Both the position numbers and the translations under genes were made by a program. The notes under the pieces are model-generated. The model was not told the origin of the DNA, did not search any database, and was given only the letters and a program-made list of their open reading frames with translations. From an uncultured Clostridia bacterium (lineage in GTDB: Bacteria > Bacillota > Clostridia > Oscillospirales > Oscillospiraceae), in the NCBI GenBank assembly GCA_945948185.1, contig CAMFAL010000003.1:1-64000 (forward strand): 64,000 nucleotides of DNA, in the 5' to 3' direction. Within the stretch, counting starts at the first letter, position 1. Each line of letters opens with the position of its first letter. Below are positions 61,443 through 64,000 of this stretch, one piece after another.

Positions 61443-62129
61443 TCAGAATCCCCACTTGTAGCCGTAGCCCCAAACCGTCGTAATGTACACTGGATTTTGT
61501 ACATTGTCCTCGATCTTCAGCCGCAGGCGGCGGATGTTGACGTCCACGATCTTCAGCTCGCCAAAGTAATCCCGGCCCCATACCCGATCCAGAATCTCCT
61601 CCCGGGACAGGGCCTTGCCGGGGTTCTCCATGAACACCCGCATGATGGAATACTCCACCTGGGTCAGCTTGATGCGCTGGCCGTTTTTCTCCAGGGTCCG
61701 GTTCCGGGTATTCAGCAGGAAAGGGTCCTGGCGAATCTCCCCGGTCTGGACGGGGTCCTCCCCGCCAGCCCGGCGGAACAGGGCGTCCACCCGGGCGGTA
61801 AGCTCCGCCGGAGAAAAGGGCTTGGTCACATAGTCGTCGGCGCCGGTCATCAACCCTGTCACCTTGTCCATCTCCTGAGAGCGGGCGGTCAGCATGATGA
61901 TGCCGATTTTCGTGTTGGTGGCCCGGATGCGGCGGCAGACCTCAAAGCCGTCAATCCCCGGCAGCATGATATCCAGCAGTGCCACCTTGGTGTCTGGGTG
62001 CTCCTTCAGCCGCTCCAGCGCCTCCTCGCCGGTCTCGGCCTCGATGACATCGTAACCGGCCCGGCGCAGGTTGATGACGATAAAACTGCGGATACTGGAT
62101 TCATCCTCCAAAACCAATACTTTTTTCAT
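61443..62129 (-). CDS. Response regulator, OmpR/PhoB family
   Basis: 228 residues. Receiver domain with phosphoacceptor in KVALLDIMLPGIDGFE (Asp about 53), conserved Lys in KPFSPAEL (about 104), and a winged-helix DNA-binding domain (LTQVEYSIMRVFMENPGKAL; VDVNIRRLRLKIED). Acts with the downstream kinase. Confidence 0.95.
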   Translation of the reverse strand: MKKVLVLEDESSIRSFIVINLRRAGYDVIEAETGEEALERLKEHPDTKVALLDIMLPGIDGFEVCRRIRATNTKIGIIMLTARSQEMDKVTGLMTGADDYVTKPFSPAELTARVDALFRRAGGEDPVQTGEIRQDPFLLNTRNRTLEKNGQRIKLTQVEYSIMRVFMENPGKALSREEILDRVWGRDYFGELKIVDVNIRRLRLKIEDNVQNPVYITTVWGYGYKWGF

Positions 62130-62150
62130 GGCTTGTATCCTTTCTCATAC

Positions 62151-63515
62151 TCAGTTGTCTCCGGCAGCCCATTCCGTGGTGATGAGGCTGAAAGCCTCCC
62201 GCACCCCGTCTGCCGTGATCCCGTATTTCCAGTTCTCATTGGCGTCCAACAGCTCGGCGGTGTAGATAATCTCTGGCTGCCGGCTCAGCAGGAACCGGTT
62301 GCCCCGCACTGCACGGTACTCCCGGCTGCTACCGGTGATGGCAGTAATCCGCAGGAAGGGCTCCGCCTCTGCTGCATCACCGCCCAGGATATAAAAGATA
62401 GCAGACGCCTCGTCCGGCGCCGTCATCCGGCTGATCCAGATCCGGTTCACCCACTCCTCCGGCAGGCGGAAATACCACTTGTCCTCCATGTTGTGATAGG
62501 TCCGCAGAACCACTGTGCCATTGCCGCCGCTGTCATAGCAGCACCAGTCCACTCGTTGGTAGGAAAGTCCCTCGTTGGCCAGGGACAGCAGCTGAGTAGG
62601 CCAGGGGACCTCTGTCAGGCCGTCACCGTTAATATCCGTGGGATACAGGGAACAGTAGGGCGCGATCTGAGAGGAAACACCCGTGACCTCGGAGAGGACG
62701 ATGTTGCTCAGCTCCCCGTTCCGCACCGCCAGGATATCCGTAATGGCCCGGGGCATCTCCGTAACGCCAGTGACGAACAGGGCCGGGATTTTCCCATCCA
62801 GCATGCCCGTGGTCACGCGTCCCTGCTGACTCAGCTCTGCCATGGTAACAGAAATGCGGGCGGAGGACTGGCTGCTGAAGCTGCCGTCGGGCTGCCAGCT
62901 GTAATAGTCTGCCGTTCCCTCGCCCTCTTCATCTGCCCGGATGACCACCAGCTCCCGCCGCTGGTCCAGGTCCAGATCCATGGTGATATATTTCACATAG
63001 TTGGCCCGCACCAGAGCCTCCATACTGCCCAGGCCCTTGGCATAGACCTCCAACACCTGCTGGTCCACAGCGGCCTTCCAGCCTACCAGCAGCTCCATCC
63101 GTCCGTCGCCATTCAGGTCCTCGTAGGCCATGCTGTAAATGCCGGTGCCGGTGCCCTCGATTAGGTCCGTCTGCTGGTAGCTATCCTCACCCACGGTGAA
63201 AATATATATCTTCAAGGGTTTTTCGTCATTGGGATTGCGGAAAAAGGCCACGGCCTCCTCCCGTCCGTCTCCGTCCAGATCCACCAACTGCACTGGCTGG
63301 GTATTGGTGCCGGATGTGGGGGCGGCGTACTCCGCGCCGCCGTCCAGAATTGCGCCGAGGAGGGTGTTGAGCTCTGTATACTTCTCCGGCAGGGTAGGAA
63401 GCGCGTACAGATCCTGCGGATTTAAGATCATCTTCGGCACACTGCAGCCAGTGAGCAGATACAGTGCCGCCAGCAGTGCGCCGGACAGCACCAGTGTTTT
63501 CCAGCCCTGTCTCAA
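62151..63515 (-). CDS. Lipoprotein with VCBS/FG-GAP-like repeats
   Basis: 454 residues from a TTG start, with GGAGGGGCTGACC in front. Lipoprotein signal ending LLTGCS (Cys about 24). At least three DxDxDG-like calcium-binding turns: LVDLDGDGREEAV, YEDLNGDGRMELLV, PTDINGDGLTEVPW, typical of beta-propeller FG-GAP repeats. 21 bases before the response regulator, so part of one operon; likely an extracytoplasmic accessory or sensor of the two-component system. Confidence 0.82.
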   Translation of the reverse strand: MRQGWKTLVLSGALLAALYLLTGCSVPKMILNPQDLYALPTLPEKYTELNTLLGAILDGGAEYAAPTSGTNTQPVQLVDLDGDGREEAVAFFRNPNDEKPLKIYIFTVGEDSYQQTDLIEGTGTGIYSMAYEDLNGDGRMELLVGWKAAVDQQVLEVYAKGLGSMEALVRANYVKYITMDLDLDQRRELVVIRADEEGEGTADYYSWQPDGSFSSQSSARISVTMAELSQQGRVTTGMLDGKIPALFVTGVTEMPRAITDILAVRNGELSNIVLSEVTGVSSQIAPYCSLYPTDINGDGLTEVPWPTQLLSLANEGLSYQRVDWCCYDSGGNGTVVLRTYHNMEDKWYFRLPEEWVNRIWISRMTAPDEASAIFYILGGDAAEAEPFLRITAITGSSREYRAVRGNRFLLSRQPEIIYTAELLDANENWKYGITADGVREAFSLITTEWAAGDN

Positions 63516-63562
63516 GGTCAGCCCCTCCTTTCCCGAAAAATACGCATAGTTTAACGGATACT

Positions 63563-63568
63563 ATCATA
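63563..63568 (-). promoter_or_regulatory. Extended -10 promoter of the lipoprotein-two-component operon
   Basis: Minus strand TGC-TATGAT, 48 bases before the TTG start. No convincing -35. Confidence 0.45.
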
Positions 63569-63660
63569 GCACATCCCCCGGTATTTGGGTAGCTTTTCTT
63601 TGGATTTTCCGTGCTTTTAACGGTCTGTTCATTTTTTATGGATACCATGCAAATCTACTC

Positions 63661-63689
63661 TTGAATTTTGCTCCGGCGTCTTGTATAAT
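63661..63689 (+). promoter_or_regulatory. tRNA-Leu promoter
   Basis: TTGAAT, 17 bases, perfect TATAAT, 15 bases before the tRNA. Confidence 0.8.
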
Positions 63690-63704
63690 AGGCAAGTATC
63701 ACAG

Positions 63705-63791
63705 GCCGGTGTGATGGAATTGGTAGACGTGACGGACTCAAAATCCGTTGGTAGCGATACCGTGTGGGTTCGAGTCCCACCACCGGCACCA
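63705..63791 (+). tRNA. tRNA-Leu (anticodon CAA)
   Basis: Acceptor GCCGGTG/CACCGGC, anticodon stem ACGGA/TCCGT around loop CTCAAAA (anticodon CAA, reads UUG), long variable arm TGGTAGCGATACCG (class II), T-loop GGTTCGAGTCC, encoded CCA. Monocistronic. Confidence 0.96.
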
Positions 63792-63794
63792 AAA

Positions 63795-63828
63795 AGCGCC
63801 CTTAGAGTTGCAAGGCTCTAAGGGCGCT
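63795..63828 (+). terminator. tRNA-Leu terminator
   Basis: Perfect 13-base stem AGCGCCCTTAGAG/CTCTAAGGGCGCT with an 8-base loop and a following ATAATTTTTA tail. Confidence 0.85.
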
Positions 63829-63841
63829 ATAATTTTTACGA

Positions 63842-63863
63842 GTACCCACTTAGGTACCCACTT
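63842..63863. repeat. Tandem direct repeat just past the tRNA
   Basis: GTACCCACTT occurs twice (63842-63851 and 63854-63863) separated by AG. Lies between the tRNA terminator and a minus-strand gene that runs off the window; could be integrase arm sites or an att region. Confidence 0.5.
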
Positions 63864-63869
63864 TTGAAT

Positions 63870-64000
63870 TTACTTCACTGCCGGCGACAATCCCGCCGCC
63901 CGCAGCTTCGCATCAAACCCGCCGCCGCGGTACACGAACATCAGCGTCCGCACCTGCTCATGGGTCAGGTTGATGACGTCGCCGTTGCCGTTCGGGTCGC
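63870..64000 (-). CDS. C-terminal fragment of an unidentified protein (runs off the window)
   Basis: Last 43 codons read DPNGNGDVINLTHEQVRTLM... ending AAGLSPAVK then TAA. The piece contains an Asp/Asn/Gly-rich turn followed by an amphipathic helix. It looks like the small C-terminal tails seen in phage or mobile-element proteins, but that is an impression only; no family can be named from 43 residues. Confidence 0.4.
   Translation of the reverse strand, partial: DPNGNGDVINLTHEQVRTLMFVYRGGGFDAKLRAAGLSPAVK

Overview
This window looks like the chromosome of a spore-forming gut Clostridia of the Oscillospiraceae type (relatives of Flavonifractor, Lawsonibacter or Oscillibacter). The grounds are a fairly GC-rich coding style, strong AGGAGG ribosome sites, a full S10/spc/alpha ribosomal cluster with a zinc-type S14, a thrS T-box, a LexA/RecA SOS pair, a sporulation sigma-K with a hydrophobic pro-sequence and several tripartite or CoA-type gut-anaerobe genes. 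The genus is inference; no rRNA is present.

Layout. 1-4.4 kb: rlmD, a beta-CASP metallo-beta-lactamase RNase-like protein and a CoA-dehydratase-activase-related protein. 4.5-10.2 kb: secA, a palindromic non-coding repeat, a 66-residue membrane protein, pgeF and an oligopeptide-type binding lipoprotein. 10.2-15.1 kb: a GIY-YIG/flavin-binding fusion, sigK, lexA with its own SOS box, a decayed alpha/beta hydrolase, secG, a polysaccharide deacetylase and a zinc-ribbon membrane protein. 15.2-31.6 kb: one minus-strand ribosomal superoperon from rpsJ to rplQ, including secY, adk, map, a KOW protein, infA, rpmJ and rpoA. It is interrupted by an unusual 314-base structured leader with its own promoter before rpsH. 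31.7-39.3 kb: a second copy of the palindromic repeat, proS, a frameshifted lipoprotein, a YgjP-type metalloprotease, an archaeal-type IMP cyclohydrolase, small proteins, and a divergent glycerol kinase/monoacylglycerol lipase pair. 39.4-48.4 kb: a MacA/MacB-like ABC export operon ending in an S-layer-homology protein, then a TAXI-type TRAP transporter. 48.5-59.9 kb: pyruvate carboxylase, T-box-controlled thrS, pgsA, rimO, and a DUF1385-prmC-recA-recX operon preceded by an SOS box. 60-64 kb: a lipoprotein/response regulator/histidine kinase operon, tRNA-Leu(CAA), and the start of a foreign-looking gene at the right edge.

How it works together. The core is translation and secretion: ribosomal proteins, SecA/SecY/SecG, ProRS, ThrRS, PrmC, RimO, RlmD and Map. 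DNA-damage control (LexA, RecA, RecX) is visible at two distant sites with SOS boxes of identical geometry. Lipid glycerol is probably released by the lipase and phosphorylated by the facing glycerol kinase. The most unusual non-coding signals are the two 95-base palindromic repeat cores placed 3' of secA and proS, the rpsH leader, and the rpsJ promoter buried inside a terminator hairpin.
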